A DNA stretch of 37,640 bases from positions 1 through 37,640 of the forward strand of contig JBJXGF010000397.1 of assembly GCA_046153015.1 (NCBI GenBank), in the 5' to 3' direction. Source of the stretch: JBJXGF01 sp046153015 (GTDB lineage Bacteria > Actinomycetota > Acidimicrobiia > Acidimicrobiales > CAIXPF01). This document shows, in pieces, positions 21,279-29,970 of this stretch (position 1 is the stretch's first letter; each line of letters opens with the position of its first letter). The notes beneath the pieces are model-generated. The model was given only the letters and a program-made list of their open reading frames with translations. It was not told the DNA's origin and did no database searches. Both the position numbers and the translations under genes were made by a program.

Positions 21279-23404
21279 TGCTCCGGGCTCGAGGTTGAAT
21301 GCCCCGTTGGGGCCGAGTCGAGGTCGGCGACGTCGGGGAGACTCGACGTGTGCGCCGATGGTGTGCCGGCCATGCGGGACACGGTTGGGCCGCTGGATGC
21401 GTGGCCGCGCTGCAACGCGCTACGGAGCCGCCGCGTGATCGGGGCGGCGGCGGTGTCGAGCAGGGTGGCGAGCAGGCCGGCCGGGTTGAGCAGGCCGGCC
21501 AGTGCCTTTGTGATGTGGCGGGTGAGCGTGCCGGCGGGGGTGATGGTGCCAGCGAACGCGCGCACCCTGGCGGCCGCTGCGTCGAGGGCGCCCGAGCTCG
21601 TGAGTGTCCCGGTCACGGTCTTCCCGACGAGCTTCGCGACCGTGGCGGCCGACGTGACGGCGCCGGCGAGGGTCTTCGTGGTGGCGCGGGTGAGCGCGCC
21701 GGCGGGGGCGATGACTCCGGCGACGAGGATCTGCTTGATGAGGTCGGTGTCGAGCAGGCCGCTGCTCGAGATGCTGCCGGCCAACGTCTTCGCGACGGCC
21801 TTGACGAGCGACCCGGTGGGGCCGGTGGCGCCGGTACGGGTGACGGTCGTGGCGCGCGCCATCGTGCCAGCGGGGGCCGCGTCCCCGACCAGGTACTTGC
21901 CTGCCAGCTTCGCGAGCACCCCGGCGGGGGTGATCGCGCCGGCGACAGCCAGCGCCCTGGTTCTGAGCGTGTCGAGCAGACCCGAGCTCGTGATGGTGCC
22001 GGCGAGCTGCTTCGACACGAGCGCGGCCGGGTCACCGGTCGGAGTGACCGAACCGGCCGCCGTCTTCGTGACGAGCTTCGCGACCGCGCCGGCGCTCGCC
22101 ACGCTGCCCGCAAAGGTGCGAAGGATGACGAGCAACCGGTCGAGCGCCCCCGAGGGGGTGACGGCACCGGCGAGCTGCTTACTGACCTGACTCGACGGGT
22201 CACCCGCCGACGCGACCGTGCCGGTGGCGGTCTTCCCGATGAGCTTCGCGACCGTGCTCGAGCTGGCGATGCTGCCGGCCAACGCGAGGACACGCACGAT
22301 GAGCGTGTCGAGCAGGCCGCTGCTCGCGATCACGCCGGTCAGTGCTTTCCCGATCAGGCTGCTCGGGTCACCGGTCGGGGTCACGGTGCCGGCCGCGGTC
22401 TTCGACGTCGCTCGTGTGATCGCGCCCGTTGTGGCCGCCGACCCGGTCGCGGTCTTCCCGACGAGCCATGCGACCGCGGCCGCCGGCGTGATGGCCCCGG
22501 ACATCGCAATCGTCTGCCCCGCCGACTTCCATTTCGCGGTCAGGTACGCGATGGCCAAGGCGATATCGGTGCTCGACACCGCGCGGTCGCAGATCACGAA
22601 CTCGCCGACCGTCATGTCGGCGTACGCGGAACCGTCGAAGTTGACGCCGAGGTACATGTCGGCGCCGAGCGCGGTGGTCGTGCCGTGCGCCGCGGTGGCT
22701 TCCGTCCCACCGTTGATCGAGCAATACACCGTCGATCCGTCAAACCTGAAGTGCGCGACGATCTCGGTCGCAGACGCGAACGCGGCGGCCGCGACATCAG
22801 AGTTGCCGTCCCAGCCGTACCCCTGCATCGTCGGTCCGGTCGTCCGGTAATGCAGACCGAACACGCCGTTGTCGTCGGCGACGATCGGATCGTTGTTGTA
22901 CGCGGTCGCGTCGGCGTTGTCGGTCCCGATCGAGTTGACCTTCGCGAACACGAACACCGACCAGCCGGTCGTGTCGATCAGGTTATCCGCGACCGCGTTC
23001 GTTTCGAGGTAGTCGTCGGTTCCGTCGAAGTCAACGCCCGGAAGGCCCGTGCTCGACCAGCCCGTGATAAACGTCGGTCGCGTCGAGCCACCAGCCGTCC
23101 GCGTGAAATTCGTGGCCGCGTGCGACTGGTCTTCCCACGTCTCGACCGGGTCGTTGTTCGCGAGCGTGTCGTCGAGCTGGACGGCGTCGAGCCAGCACGT
23201 CAGGCCAGGGGTCCCCTTCGGTGTGTAGCCCCAGAACCCGTCGAGTTGCAACCGGCTCGCGAGCACCGCGCTTGTGGTGCCCTCGACCGCCTTCTCGGAC
23301 GCCTGCGACTGCGGCGGAGTCACCCGCAGCAGATTCCGGCGCATACCCGCTCCGTAGCCACGGTTGCGAGTAACGCGCCCGTGCAGGGGGAACTGGTAGC
23401 TCAC
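21275..23404 (-). CDS. LamG-like protein with long hydrophobic repeat tract
   Basis: Residues ~55-300 form a concanavalin/LamG-type beta-sandwich (LTCWLDAVQLDDTLANNDPV, LPGVDFDGTDDYLETN, FDGSTVYCSINGG). Residues ~305-650 are about 16-18 imperfect repeats of 18-24 aa, built on K-x-L-A-G-x-[IV]-[TA]-[PS]-[ST]-G-x-L. The Ser-rich C-terminus is probably disordered. The protein is encoded between capsid and connector rather than after the tape measure, so it may decorate the head or neck. GTG at 23402-23404 overlaps no neighbour; the upstream gene stops 7 bases earlier. The repeat function is unknown. Confidence 0.75.
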   Translation of the reverse strand: MSYQFPLHGRVTRNRGYGAGMRRNLLRVTPPQSQASEKAVEGTTSAVLASRLQLDGFWGYTPKGTPGLTCWLDAVQLDDTLANNDPVETWEDQSHAATNFTRTAGGSTRPTFITGWSSTGLPGVDFDGTDDYLETNAVADNLIDTTGWSVFVFAKVNSIGTDNADATAYNNDPIVADDNGVFGLHYRTTGPTMQGYGWDGNSDVAAAAFASATEIVAHFRFDGSTVYCSINGGTEATAAHGTTTALGADMYLGVNFDGSAYADMTVGEFVICDRAVSSTDIALAIAYLTAKWKSAGQTIAMSGAITPAAAVAWLVGKTATGSAATTGAITRATSKTAAGTVTPTGDPSSLIGKALTGVIASSGLLDTLIVRVLALAGSIASSSTVAKLIGKTATGTVASAGDPSSQVSKQLAGAVTPSGALDRLLVILRTFAGSVASAGAVAKLVTKTAAGSVTPTGDPAALVSKQLAGTITSSGLLDTLRTRALAVAGAITPAGVLAKLAGKYLVGDAAPAGTMARATTVTRTGATGPTGSLVKAVAKTLAGSISSSGLLDTDLIKQILVAGVIAPAGALTRATTKTLAGAVTSAATVAKLVGKTVTGTLTSSGALDAAAARVRAFAGTITPAGTLTRHITKALAGLLNPAGLLATLLDTAAAPITRRLRSALQRGHASSGPTVSRMAGTPSAHTSSLPDVADLDSAPTGHSTSSPEQ

Positions 23405-23410
23405 GGGGGC

Positions 23411-24232
23411 TTACCCCTGCACGAGATCGAGTGACAGGATCAGCGGGCCGCTTGCCGTGCTGTTCGGAACGAAGATCGGCATCAACGCGGCGTCGTCATA
23501 CACGCGCGGCAGCCCCAGGTCGTACGCGTCGTACTTGAAGCCCTGGTTAGCGGTGCAGGGGATCTCGGCGACCCTGCGGCAGATCATCACTCTCGCCGTC
23601 CCGGATGTCATCGACACGCTCAAGGTCAGGGACTGCACCGTCCGAAGGCCGGTGTCGGGCGCGGCGAGAGGGAAGCTGTAGCACGACCCGATGATCGACG
23701 ACGCCGCGTACGACGTAATCATCGGCGAGCTCGTCGTGTTGCCGCTGTTGCCGCTCTGATCGGTGTAGCTCAGCACCGGTGTCGCCGCGCCAGCGCCCAT
23801 CGTCGCGAGGATCTCCAGCCACGCCTCCGTTGCCGCGCCGTTCGCGTCCGGGCGCGTCAGCGCGGCAGGCGACGTCGTGTTCTGCGCCGTCGTCGTCGTC
23901 ACGACCCAGCCCGACCCGCCCGACCCCCACACCCACAGGACGTCGTAGATGATGATGAGCCCGGACGCCGCCGAGATCCCGGACGCGCCACCCAGGTAGC
24001 TCAGCTGGCCGCCCGAAGGGTTCGTGAACGAGTGAAAGCCAGTGTCGGAGTCGACCGGCACTACACCGGCCGCGGCCTGCCCGAGTGTTGTCGACCCGAC
24101 ACCGGGCCGGCCCGTGCCAGACCAGACCGAGCACGCGCGACCCGCCACAGCCGTCACGTTCGCCTTGTTCCACTGCAGCTTCTGCGAGCCGCCCATCGCG
24201 GCGAGCAGACCGTCCTGCGTCGTGATAGCCAC
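23411..24232 (-). CDS. structural protein, beta-rich, 273 aa
   Basis: The start TTQDGLLAAMGGSQKLQWNK and the ACSVWSGTGRPGVGSTTLGQ segment resemble phage structural proteins found near capsid genes and thought to be head or tail decoration. The rest is beta-strand-rich with Gly, Ser and Thr and a terminal PLILSLDLVQG strand. GTG at 24230-24232 has only a weak GAGG upstream; the neighbouring gene stops 6 bases before. A role on the virion surface is inferred from context. Confidence 0.65.
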   Translation of the reverse strand: MAITTQDGLLAAMGGSQKLQWNKANVTAVAGRACSVWSGTGRPGVGSTTLGQAAAGVVPVDSDTGFHSFTNPSGGQLSYLGGASGISAASGLIIIYDVLWVWGSGGSGWVVTTTTAQNTTSPAALTRPDANGAATEAWLEILATMGAGAATPVLSYTDQSGNSGNTTSSPMITSYAASSIIGSCYSFPLAAPDTGLRTVQSLTLSVSMTSGTARVMICRRVAEIPCTANQGFKYDAYDLGLPRVYDDAALMPIFVPNSTASGPLILSLDLVQG

Positions 24233-24235
24233 GCC

Positions 24236-25213
24236 TCACACCCCCGAGTCGATCAGGTTGCCTGACTTCACGACCGTCAGCCGGGACGCCGTGTTCTTCG
24301 CGGTCACGATCCCCGTGCCGCCCGCGCCGACGCCGCGCAGCACGTTCCCGGTCACCGCGACGAGCCCGACCCCGTAGGTGCCGTACAGGCCGATCCACGT
24401 GCCGGTCGTCCCCTGCACGCGGTTCCCGGCGATCACGGTCGAGCTGTCGCCCTGCACGGTGCAGCTGATGCCCCACTGGCCCGCCGCGAAGTCCTCGATG
24501 TAGTTGCCCTCGATGCCTGTCCCGTAGCAGCGGCGCGCATCGATCGCGTCGCCACCGACGCCGTAGATGTGGACGTTCCGCACCTGCCAGCCAGCGGCGT
24601 TCTCCAGGAAGACGCCGTCGCCGCCGGGGTTCCCGATCCACGAATCCTGCAACGTCCAGTCGGTCACAGAGTTGCCACCGTCCACGACCCGGACGCCGTT
24701 CCCGCCGACCCCGTCGACGCGCACGCTGCGGATCGTGCCGTTCACCTGCGTGTTGGCGAGCAGCGTCCCGTTCTGCGACTCGTTCGAGACGACGATGCCG
24801 TCGCCCGTGACGTCGTACACGTAGAGCGCCTCGATCAGGCTGCCCCACGCGCGCACGACAAGGCCGCGCTCAGCCAGGCCCGCACCGTCCAGCTCGAACC
24901 CGATCACCCGATGCGGGTACTGCGTCCACAGATGATCGTCGAGCCAGCCGACCGACGCCATCAACGCCGGCATCGGCACCGTCGCCCGCAGCGTCGCGCC
25001 ATGACCGATGTACGTGACGCCGCCCTCCAGCCTCACCGGCGCCTCGAGCAGGCAGGTGCCTTGAACCTCGACGACAGGGCCGGCGGCGGCGCTGATCGCT
25101 GCGGCGTCCCCCGACCCGTCGCACGAAACCTGCGACGCAGTAGGTGCCGTCTCCGCAGGTATCGCCATGACCGCAGCCGCAACCAGAACGGCCGCAATCA
25201 TGCCTAACGCCAT
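24236..25213 (-). CDS. exported right-handed beta-helix protein
   Basis: A 325-aa protein. It opens with a signal-peptide-like segment (ALGMIAAVLVAAAVMAIPAE, probable cleavage near residue 24), unusual for a virion protein. It continues as a parallel beta-helix with recurrent GNxVxxx/GDGV/VRNVHIYGVGGDAI and IEGNYIEDF rungs. Such folds occur in tailspikes that bind or cleave polysaccharides; no catalytic residues can be named. ATG 25211-25213 is chosen, with a GTG one codon earlier as alternative. Confidence 0.7.
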   Translation of the reverse strand: MALGMIAAVLVAAAVMAIPAETAPTASQVSCDGSGDAAAISAAAGPVVEVQGTCLLEAPVRLEGGVTYIGHGATLRATVPMPALMASVGWLDDHLWTQYPHRVIGFELDGAGLAERGLVVRAWGSLIEALYVYDVTGDGIVVSNESQNGTLLANTQVNGTIRSVRVDGVGGNGVRVVDGGNSVTDWTLQDSWIGNPGGDGVFLENAAGWQVRNVHIYGVGGDAIDARRCYGTGIEGNYIEDFAAGQWGISCTVQGDSSTVIAGNRVQGTTGTWIGLYGTYGVGLVAVTGNVLRGVGAGGTGIVTAKNTASRLTVVKSGNLIDSGV

Positions 25214-25218
25214 CACTC

Positions 25219-26028
25219 TCAGCCGCCACTCGAAAACGTCAGCTCGTACGTGGCCTGCAGCGTGTCTCCGGACGCGGCCAGGTTGATCACGCTGAACAAC
25301 GTCCGGTCGACCATCGTGCCGCCACCCGTCGCCGCCTGCGAGAAGATCCCATGCTCGGTGATCGCCACTGCGGCGTCGGGGTCGAGCGTGGCGACGGTCT
25401 GGTAGATGTTCGCGCTCGCGCCCTCCGCCGTCGTCCCTGTCGGCCTGATGTTGTCGGTCGCGTACTCCGTCGTCAGCTCCGTAGTCAACGTCGTGTTGCC
25501 AACGGCCTCGGCGGCAGCTCCGGTGCCGAATCCATGGAACTTCAGGTTCTCGACCTCGGTCGTGTTCTGGAAGGCGTCGACGATGAAGTTCACCCCAGTG
25601 GTGGTCACCACGCGGAGCCCGACGAGGCCGAGGTCGACACGGCGACCGTCCGCCCTCGTGACCTCGAGCCTGAGCTGTCCGCACAGGAACGGCAGCCGGA
25701 TGAGGAACGCCGCCCACGCAGCCACCGAGAACCGCAGGTAAGCCGGCACGAACAACCGAAGGTTCTTCATCCGGTACGCGCGCGCCTCCTGGTCGAGGCC
25801 CCAGTGCGGCAGCCCGTCCCACCCGACCCGCGCCAACATCGCCACCGTGCGTGCCCACCTGACCGGCCACACCGGCAAACCCCACTCGCGGCCGGCGGCA
25901 CGTACCGTCACACGGTCAGTCGTCGCCTGCCCGTACCTCGTGAACCGGCCCCGCCGGCTCTCACCGCGCCGCTTCACGACGAGGCCGAGCTCGCCGCGCG
26001 GACGCACATCCGCGTTGAACATCGTCAC
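25219..26028 (-). CDS. virion fibre/decoration-like protein, 269 aa
   Basis: The N-terminal ~120 residues are basic and Trp-rich (GLPVWPVRWARTVAMLARVG). The C-terminal ~130 match a recurrent phage structural domain with FIVDAFQNTTEVENLKFHGF, AVGNTTLTTEL, EGASANIYQTVATL and AITEHGIFSQA, ending LQATYELTFSSGG. That domain is usually annotated only as a structural or tail-fibre-like protein. GTG at 26026-26028 overlaps the upstream stop (GTGA); an ATG two codons later has a better spaced GAAGGGG and may be the real start. Confidence 0.7.
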   Translation of the reverse strand: MTMFNADVRPRGELGLVVKRRGESRRGRFTRYGQATTDRVTVRAAGREWGLPVWPVRWARTVAMLARVGWDGLPHWGLDQEARAYRMKNLRLFVPAYLRFSVAAWAAFLIRLPFLCGQLRLEVTRADGRRVDLGLVGLRVVTTTGVNFIVDAFQNTTEVENLKFHGFGTGAAAEAVGNTTLTTELTTEYATDNIRPTGTTAEGASANIYQTVATLDPDAAVAITEHGIFSQAATGGGTMVDRTLFSVINLAASGDTLQATYELTFSSGG

Positions 26029-26234
26029 ACCCCTTCCCGTGTCTCACGCACACGACCCCTCGGCCTGCGCTCCACCCGCGAGTCCTTGTCGTTGCCGAGC
26101 TGCCGCTCAACCTCGACGCAGCGGGCGCGCATCCGCCCCGCCTGCTCCTCGTCACCGACCTGCTCGGCCTGCGCCATGCGCCGCTCGTAGCCGCGCAACT
26201 CCTCACGCAACGCCTCACGCATCTGCTCATCCAC
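26025..26234 (-). CDS. short coiled-coil protein, 69 aa
   Basis: Almost entirely one charged helix (EQMREALREELRGYERRMAQ, then AGRMRARCVEVERQLGN) with an Arg-rich end. ATG at 26232-26234 follows GGGAG at about 10 bases. It is the first gene after the hairpin that follows the capsid gene, and it is coupled to the next gene by a GTGA overlap. It may be an assembly factor for the decoration proteins. Confidence 0.65.
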   Translation of the reverse strand: MDEQMREALREELRGYERRMAQAEQVGDEEQAGRMRARCVEVERQLGNDKDSRVERRPRGRVRETREGV

Positions 26235-26270
26235 TGCGTCTCCCTCGTCTCTCTCGCTGCTCGTCCGATG

Positions 26271-26300
26271 GGGAGGGCCGCCCTCTCGAGCGGCCCTCCC
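26271..26300. terminator. hairpin after the capsid gene
   Basis: A perfect 11-bp inverted repeat (GGGAGGGCCGC, 26271-26281, with GCGGCCCTCCC, 26290-26300) and an 8-base loop, 18 bases past the capsid stop. There is no T run, so termination would be partial or factor-assisted. Its place fits attenuation that keeps capsid expression above the downstream genes. Confidence 0.75.
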
Positions 26301-26317
26301 GGTTCAGAAACTAGGAC

Positions 26318-27655
26318 TCAAAAGCTGGGAGCAATGAGGCCCGTTCCACGGATCTGCGTGATGCCCGACGCGTACCTCGCGCTGATGAACGCGGAGTGCG
26401 CGAACACCTGCAACCTGACGGTGCCGGTGCCCGACCCTACCTCCTCGAACACGCGCGTCTGGATCGATCCCTCCATCAGCACGAGGTCGGACATGACGAC
26501 CGCGTAGATCTCGTCCTCTGTCCCGGCGCCGATCGTGGTGAGGATGTTCGCGTCCTCGATCACCGGCAACCCCGCGATCGACATCGCGAAGCCCATGTCC
26601 TGGGTGCCGGCCGCCTGGTTGAGCGACCCCTGCTGGTACAGCGGGAACGTCGAGGACAGGTTCGACGCCAGCCACGCCGCCCGGCGCGGATGCATGACCA
26701 GGTGCGTCGCCTTCTTCGTGAGCCGGTTCGTCGAGATCTTCTGGATCGCGTCGTACAGCTTCGGGTGAAGCTCCGCCGCCGTCGGTGACGCGTCCGTGTA
26801 CGTGACGGTGTTGATCGACGCGACCGCGTTGATGCCGCGATGCTGCGGCGCGGTGCCAGTCCCGTTGAGGAGCTGCGCGTCGAGCTTCATGTCGTAGTCG
26901 GAGATCAGGTCGTCGAAGATGACCTGGTCGAGGCCGGGGAACGACCGCATCAGCACGATCCGGCCGATGTCCTGCTGACCAGCGATCTCCGTGACGATGT
27001 GCGACACCGTCGCGGTGACGGCGTCCGTTTCGCTGACCGCGCCGTTGTCGGATCGGGTCGCGACGGTCGTGCCCGTGCTCATCTTCGGGACGGTGATCGC
27101 GGTGCCCTGCGGCGGCAGCGTCGCCTTGGCGCACGCGTCCGCGAACGGCCGTCCGGCACGGGGCACGTTCGCCCACAGGCTGGCGAGGTAGAGCGGCGGC
27201 AGGAAGTCACCGCCGGCGGTCGCCGTGGTCGACAGGTCACGGGTCTCGCGGTCGTGCCTGAGCAGACGGTCGCGGGCCTCGACGTCGCCGTCCTTGGACG
27301 CGAGGAGGTCACGGAAGAACGAGTGGGCCACGTCGGGCCGGTACGTTTGCGCCTCACCGCCGACCTTGACTGTCCTGAACTCGAACGTGCCGGCCGCCCC
27401 GGTCGCGGTGGTCGTGGCAGGCTCGATGTGGACGCCGCGGGCGTCGTCGAGTGCGCGCTGCGTCCGCTCGGCCTCGTGGAGGTTCCCGCGGGTCCGCTCG
27501 ACCTCGGTGACCGCTTCGGTCGCGGTCTGCTCGAGCGCGGCCAACTGGTCGGGGTCGATGTCGTCGGCCGCGTTCAGGATCGCGTCCTCCGCCGCCCGGG
27601 CGGAGAGCACGGCGTGCTCGTAGGCGGCACGGTGCCGCTCGACGAGAGTCTTCAT
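26318..27655 (-). CDS. major capsid protein, HK97 fold
   Basis: A 445-aa protein. Residues 1-75 are a helical delta/scaffold domain (LVERHRAAYEHAVLSARAAE), likely removed by the prohead protease. They are followed by the HK97-type N-arm and E-loop (TATAGGDFLPPLYLASLWAN), spine helix (FDDLISDYDMKLDAQLLNGT), P-domain (MHPRRAAWLASNLSST) and A-domain (GLPVIEDANILTTIGAGTED). ATG at 27653-27655 has AAGGAG seven bases upstream. A hairpin follows the gene. Confidence 0.93.
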   Translation of the reverse strand: MKTLVERHRAAYEHAVLSARAAEDAILNAADDIDPDQLAALEQTATEAVTEVERTRGNLHEAERTQRALDDARGVHIEPATTTATGAAGTFEFRTVKVGGEAQTYRPDVAHSFFRDLLASKDGDVEARDRLLRHDRETRDLSTTATAGGDFLPPLYLASLWANVPRAGRPFADACAKATLPPQGTAITVPKMSTGTTVATRSDNGAVSETDAVTATVSHIVTEIAGQQDIGRIVLMRSFPGLDQVIFDDLISDYDMKLDAQLLNGTGTAPQHRGINAVASINTVTYTDASPTAAELHPKLYDAIQKISTNRLTKKATHLVMHPRRAAWLASNLSSTFPLYQQGSLNQAAGTQDMGFAMSIAGLPVIEDANILTTIGAGTEDEIYAVVMSDLVLMEGSIQTRVFEEVGSGTGTVRLQVFAHSAFISARYASGITQIRGTGLIAPSF

Positions 27656-27656
27656 G

Positions 27657-28433
27657 TCACTGCTCCTTACGGTCGATCAGGGCCAGCCGGCCGCGCGATC
27701 GGGCGCGTGCCCGGGCGAGCTCGACTGGCGTGGTCGACGGCACACCCTCACCCTCGGGCGAGTCGATGTGCTCACCACCCCCGGCATGGCCGGGACGATG
27801 GTGGCGGCCTACCCCCACCGGGGGGTTGAGACCGAGCGCAGCACCGATGCTGCGCAACCCAGCGATCGTCTGCGGATACGCGCCCTGCGCGCACGCACAC
27901 ACGTCGTACAGGTTCTTCACCTGGAGGATCCGGACGTGATCGTGCTCACGCCCGTCGTCCATGTCCGTCGTCACGGTTTCCTGGTCGCCGATCTGGAACG
28001 CGAACGACGCCTGCGCAATCACGCCGCGGCGCATCTTCACCGCCAACGCCTGCGCGTCCGGATCCTCACGGTCAACGCTCGCGCGGAACCGGAGCCCGTA
28101 CGCGTCCTCCTCGAGCAGCAGGCCGCCGATGCCCTTCACGTTCGACGCCGCCACCGGCCGGTTCATGTCATGCCCGAAGTTCAGGTGAACCAATCCGTCA
28201 CCGGCGGCGAGCCGCGCGAGCACGGTCGTGAACGCGCCGCTGGCGATCTCCTCGGTCACCCGGAAGTACTGGCCGTCGTACAGCTCGGCCGTCGTGTCGT
28301 ACACGGCCGCGTACCCGTCGAACCGCCACGACCCGTCAGGTGTCGCAGTCGAATCCCGGAACTGGAACCCCTGGATAGGCGCGACCGCGTACCTGACCGA
28401 CCCGACCTCGTCAGGCATTTGGATGGTGCTCAT
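27657..28433 (-). CDS. prohead protease, peptidase U35 type
   Basis: A 258-aa herpesvirus/HK97-type serine protease. It has the catalytic His in LNFGHDMNRPVA, the Ser in IAQASFAFQI, and the LYDVCACAQGAYPQT segment that follows the active site. An N-terminal strand set contains WRFDGYAAVYDT. The C-terminal ~50 residues are basic and disordered and may be cleaved. It trims capsid delta domains during maturation. ATG at 28431-28433 follows AGGGGG at 5 bases. Confidence 0.9.
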   Translation of the reverse strand: MSTIQMPDEVGSVRYAVAPIQGFQFRDSTATPDGSWRFDGYAAVYDTTAELYDGQYFRVTEEIASGAFTTVLARLAAGDGLVHLNFGHDMNRPVAASNVKGIGGLLLEEDAYGLRFRASVDREDPDAQALAVKMRRGVIAQASFAFQIGDQETVTTDMDDGREHDHVRILQVKNLYDVCACAQGAYPQTIAGLRSIGAALGLNPPVGVGRHHRPGHAGGGEHIDSPEGEGVPSTTPVELARARARSRGRLALIDRKEQ

Positions 28434-28516
28434 TCATTCCCCCTATGCGAGCGAGTGATGCAACATGTGCTCTCGCTGACTTGCGAAGAGCATCAGGTTC
28501 TCAAACCCCGGGGCTG
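28434..28516 (-). other. 83-bp gap between portal and protease
   Basis: The only sizeable gap in the head genes. On the minus strand it contains an imperfect hairpin (AGCGAG...CTCGCT, with an inner GCA/TGC pair) and the protease Shine-Dalgarno. I see no convincing promoter. A regulatory structure is possible. Confidence 0.35.
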
Positions 28517-29779
28517 TCACTCGTCCTCCTCTTCCGCGACGGCTCCGGGTGCTGTCAGTGGTAGCCCCGCCGGACTTCCCCCCACCGGCACGATCTGCGG
28601 GATCTGCCCGACCCCGTCCGGCAACGGATCCCGGCCCATCTGCTCCCGCGCCTCATCAGGCAACAGGATCCCGACCTGAACCTCCCTGACCCTGCGCTCA
28701 GACTCCGTCGCGATATCACCGCGCACATACCCGTCCGCCTCAAACCGCGGGTAGTCACGCGCCCCGGGGCCGAACAGGTCGGGGTCGAGCGCGAGCTCCT
28801 GCTCGAGCGAACACAACCGCGGCTCGAGCCCGTAATGCAACCAGCGTTGCATCTCGTGCTCAGGCGTCAACGGGCGCGAGCTCGACGACTGCGCGTCCAC
28901 CAGGCTGGCGGGCACGTTGAAGATCCGGCACATGTCCTCCGCCGTGAACCGCGCCCGATCCACGAGCTCGGTCTCCTCGGGGGACAGGCCGATCGTCTGG
29001 ACCGTCGGGTTACCACCGAACACGCGAACACCGCCGGCCGCACCGACGCCGCCCATCCGTGCTTGCGCCTGCTCCTGCTCCTGCCTGGCTTTCTGCTGCG
29101 TCATGTTCGCCGGGTAGATCACGGCGACCTGGCGGCCGGCGCCACGCTCGTACATGTTCGATTCCCACCGGTCGCGGGCGATCGCGATCCCCAGCTGCTC
29201 CGCATGCCGGCTGATCGGTGACTGCGACATCAACGCGCCACCGTCCCCGAACGCCCGGAAGTGAACGAGATCCTGAGGGGAAGCGTCGACCTGGCCGTCC
29301 TGGCCACCGTACGGATTCACGAACCCGCCACCGAACATCACCCGGTACCGGACACCCCGGTTCGGCTGCCAGTGCGGCCACACCTGATCCGGATGTAACG
29401 CCCACAGCTCCGCCACCCGGCCGTCACCGCCGACGATCTTCCACGCGAACCCGTTGCCGCGGAACCCCCGGGACTCCTCGATCGTCTCCCAGAACCGGAA
29501 CCACGTCTGCTCACGATTCGGCTGGCCCCTGAACAGCCTGGCCTGCCACGACCCCTCAACGACCTGGCGGCCCGGCCCGGCGCCACGACACACCCGCAAC
29601 GACAGCTTCGCGACCTGGTGCGCGGCGAACCTGACCGCAGCCGTCGCCGCCGGCAACGCAGCCACCGCCCCGGTCGTCACCGGCACCCCGGCCGTGAACC
29701 CGCTCGAGCGTGCCGGCGGCAGCGACGACCCGAAGTCGGCGCGCACATGCACATCACCGCGAACCCCAGCCAGGATCAC
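28517..29779 (-). CDS. portal protein, HK97 type
   Basis: A 420-aa protein forming the dodecameric DNA channel. Family pattern: AVAALPAATAAVRFAAHQVA near the start, RGNGFAWKIVGGDGRVAELW, the Q-x-SPISRHAEQLGIAIA segment, and the C-terminal clip/wing with EDMCRIFNVPASLVDAQS and the helix EHEMQRWLHYGLEPRL. GTG at 29777-29779 overlaps the stop of a 64-aa gene (GTGA). The acidic C-terminus (EEEDE) is usual. Confidence 0.93.
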   Translation of the reverse strand: MILAGVRGDVHVRADFGSSLPPARSSGFTAGVPVTTGAVAALPAATAAVRFAAHQVAKLSLRVCRGAGPGRQVVEGSWQARLFRGQPNREQTWFRFWETIEESRGFRGNGFAWKIVGGDGRVAELWALHPDQVWPHWQPNRGVRYRVMFGGGFVNPYGGQDGQVDASPQDLVHFRAFGDGGALMSQSPISRHAEQLGIAIARDRWESNMYERGAGRQVAVIYPANMTQQKARQEQEQAQARMGGVGAAGGVRVFGGNPTVQTIGLSPEETELVDRARFTAEDMCRIFNVPASLVDAQSSSSRPLTPEHEMQRWLHYGLEPRLCSLEQELALDPDLFGPGARDYPRFEADGYVRGDIATESERRVREVQVGILLPDEAREQMGRDPLPDGVGQIPQIVPVGGSPAGLPLTAPGAVAEEEDE

Positions 29780-29970
29780 GCCATCACCTGCCAGAACACC
29801 ACCCGCGCTCGAGGCACGACAACGACCCCGTCCAAAAGCACCGGGGCGCCACCGTCAAGCCACGCAGCCTCACGCAACTCCACCGCACCGAACCAACGGC
29901 CCCTGGTCATCACGCCTTCCACGCTCCTGTCCGTGTCCAGGTGCAACCTCACACGCCGCCCGCGCCTCAC
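29776..29970 (-). CDS. small protein between terminase and portal, 64 aa
   Basis: Beta-rich with many Val and Arg residues (RRVRLHLDTDRSVEGVM, FGAVELREAAWLDGG, APVLLDGVVVVPRARVVF). GTG at 29968-29970 overlaps the terminase stop, and its stop overlaps the portal GTG, both GTGA. Small beta proteins in this position are common in actinophages, some annotated as connector- or portal-associated; no function is known. Confidence 0.7.
   Translation of the reverse strand: MRRGRRVRLHLDTDRSVEGVMTRGRWFGAVELREAAWLDGGAPVLLDGVVVVPRARVVFWQVMA

Noticed and set aside
21299..23434. 711-codon open frame on the plus strand
   Set aside because: It is the antisense shadow of the 709-aa LamG/repeat gene: extreme Arg/Gly composition, no ribosome-binding site, no fold pattern. 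Long open antisense frames are expected at this GC content.
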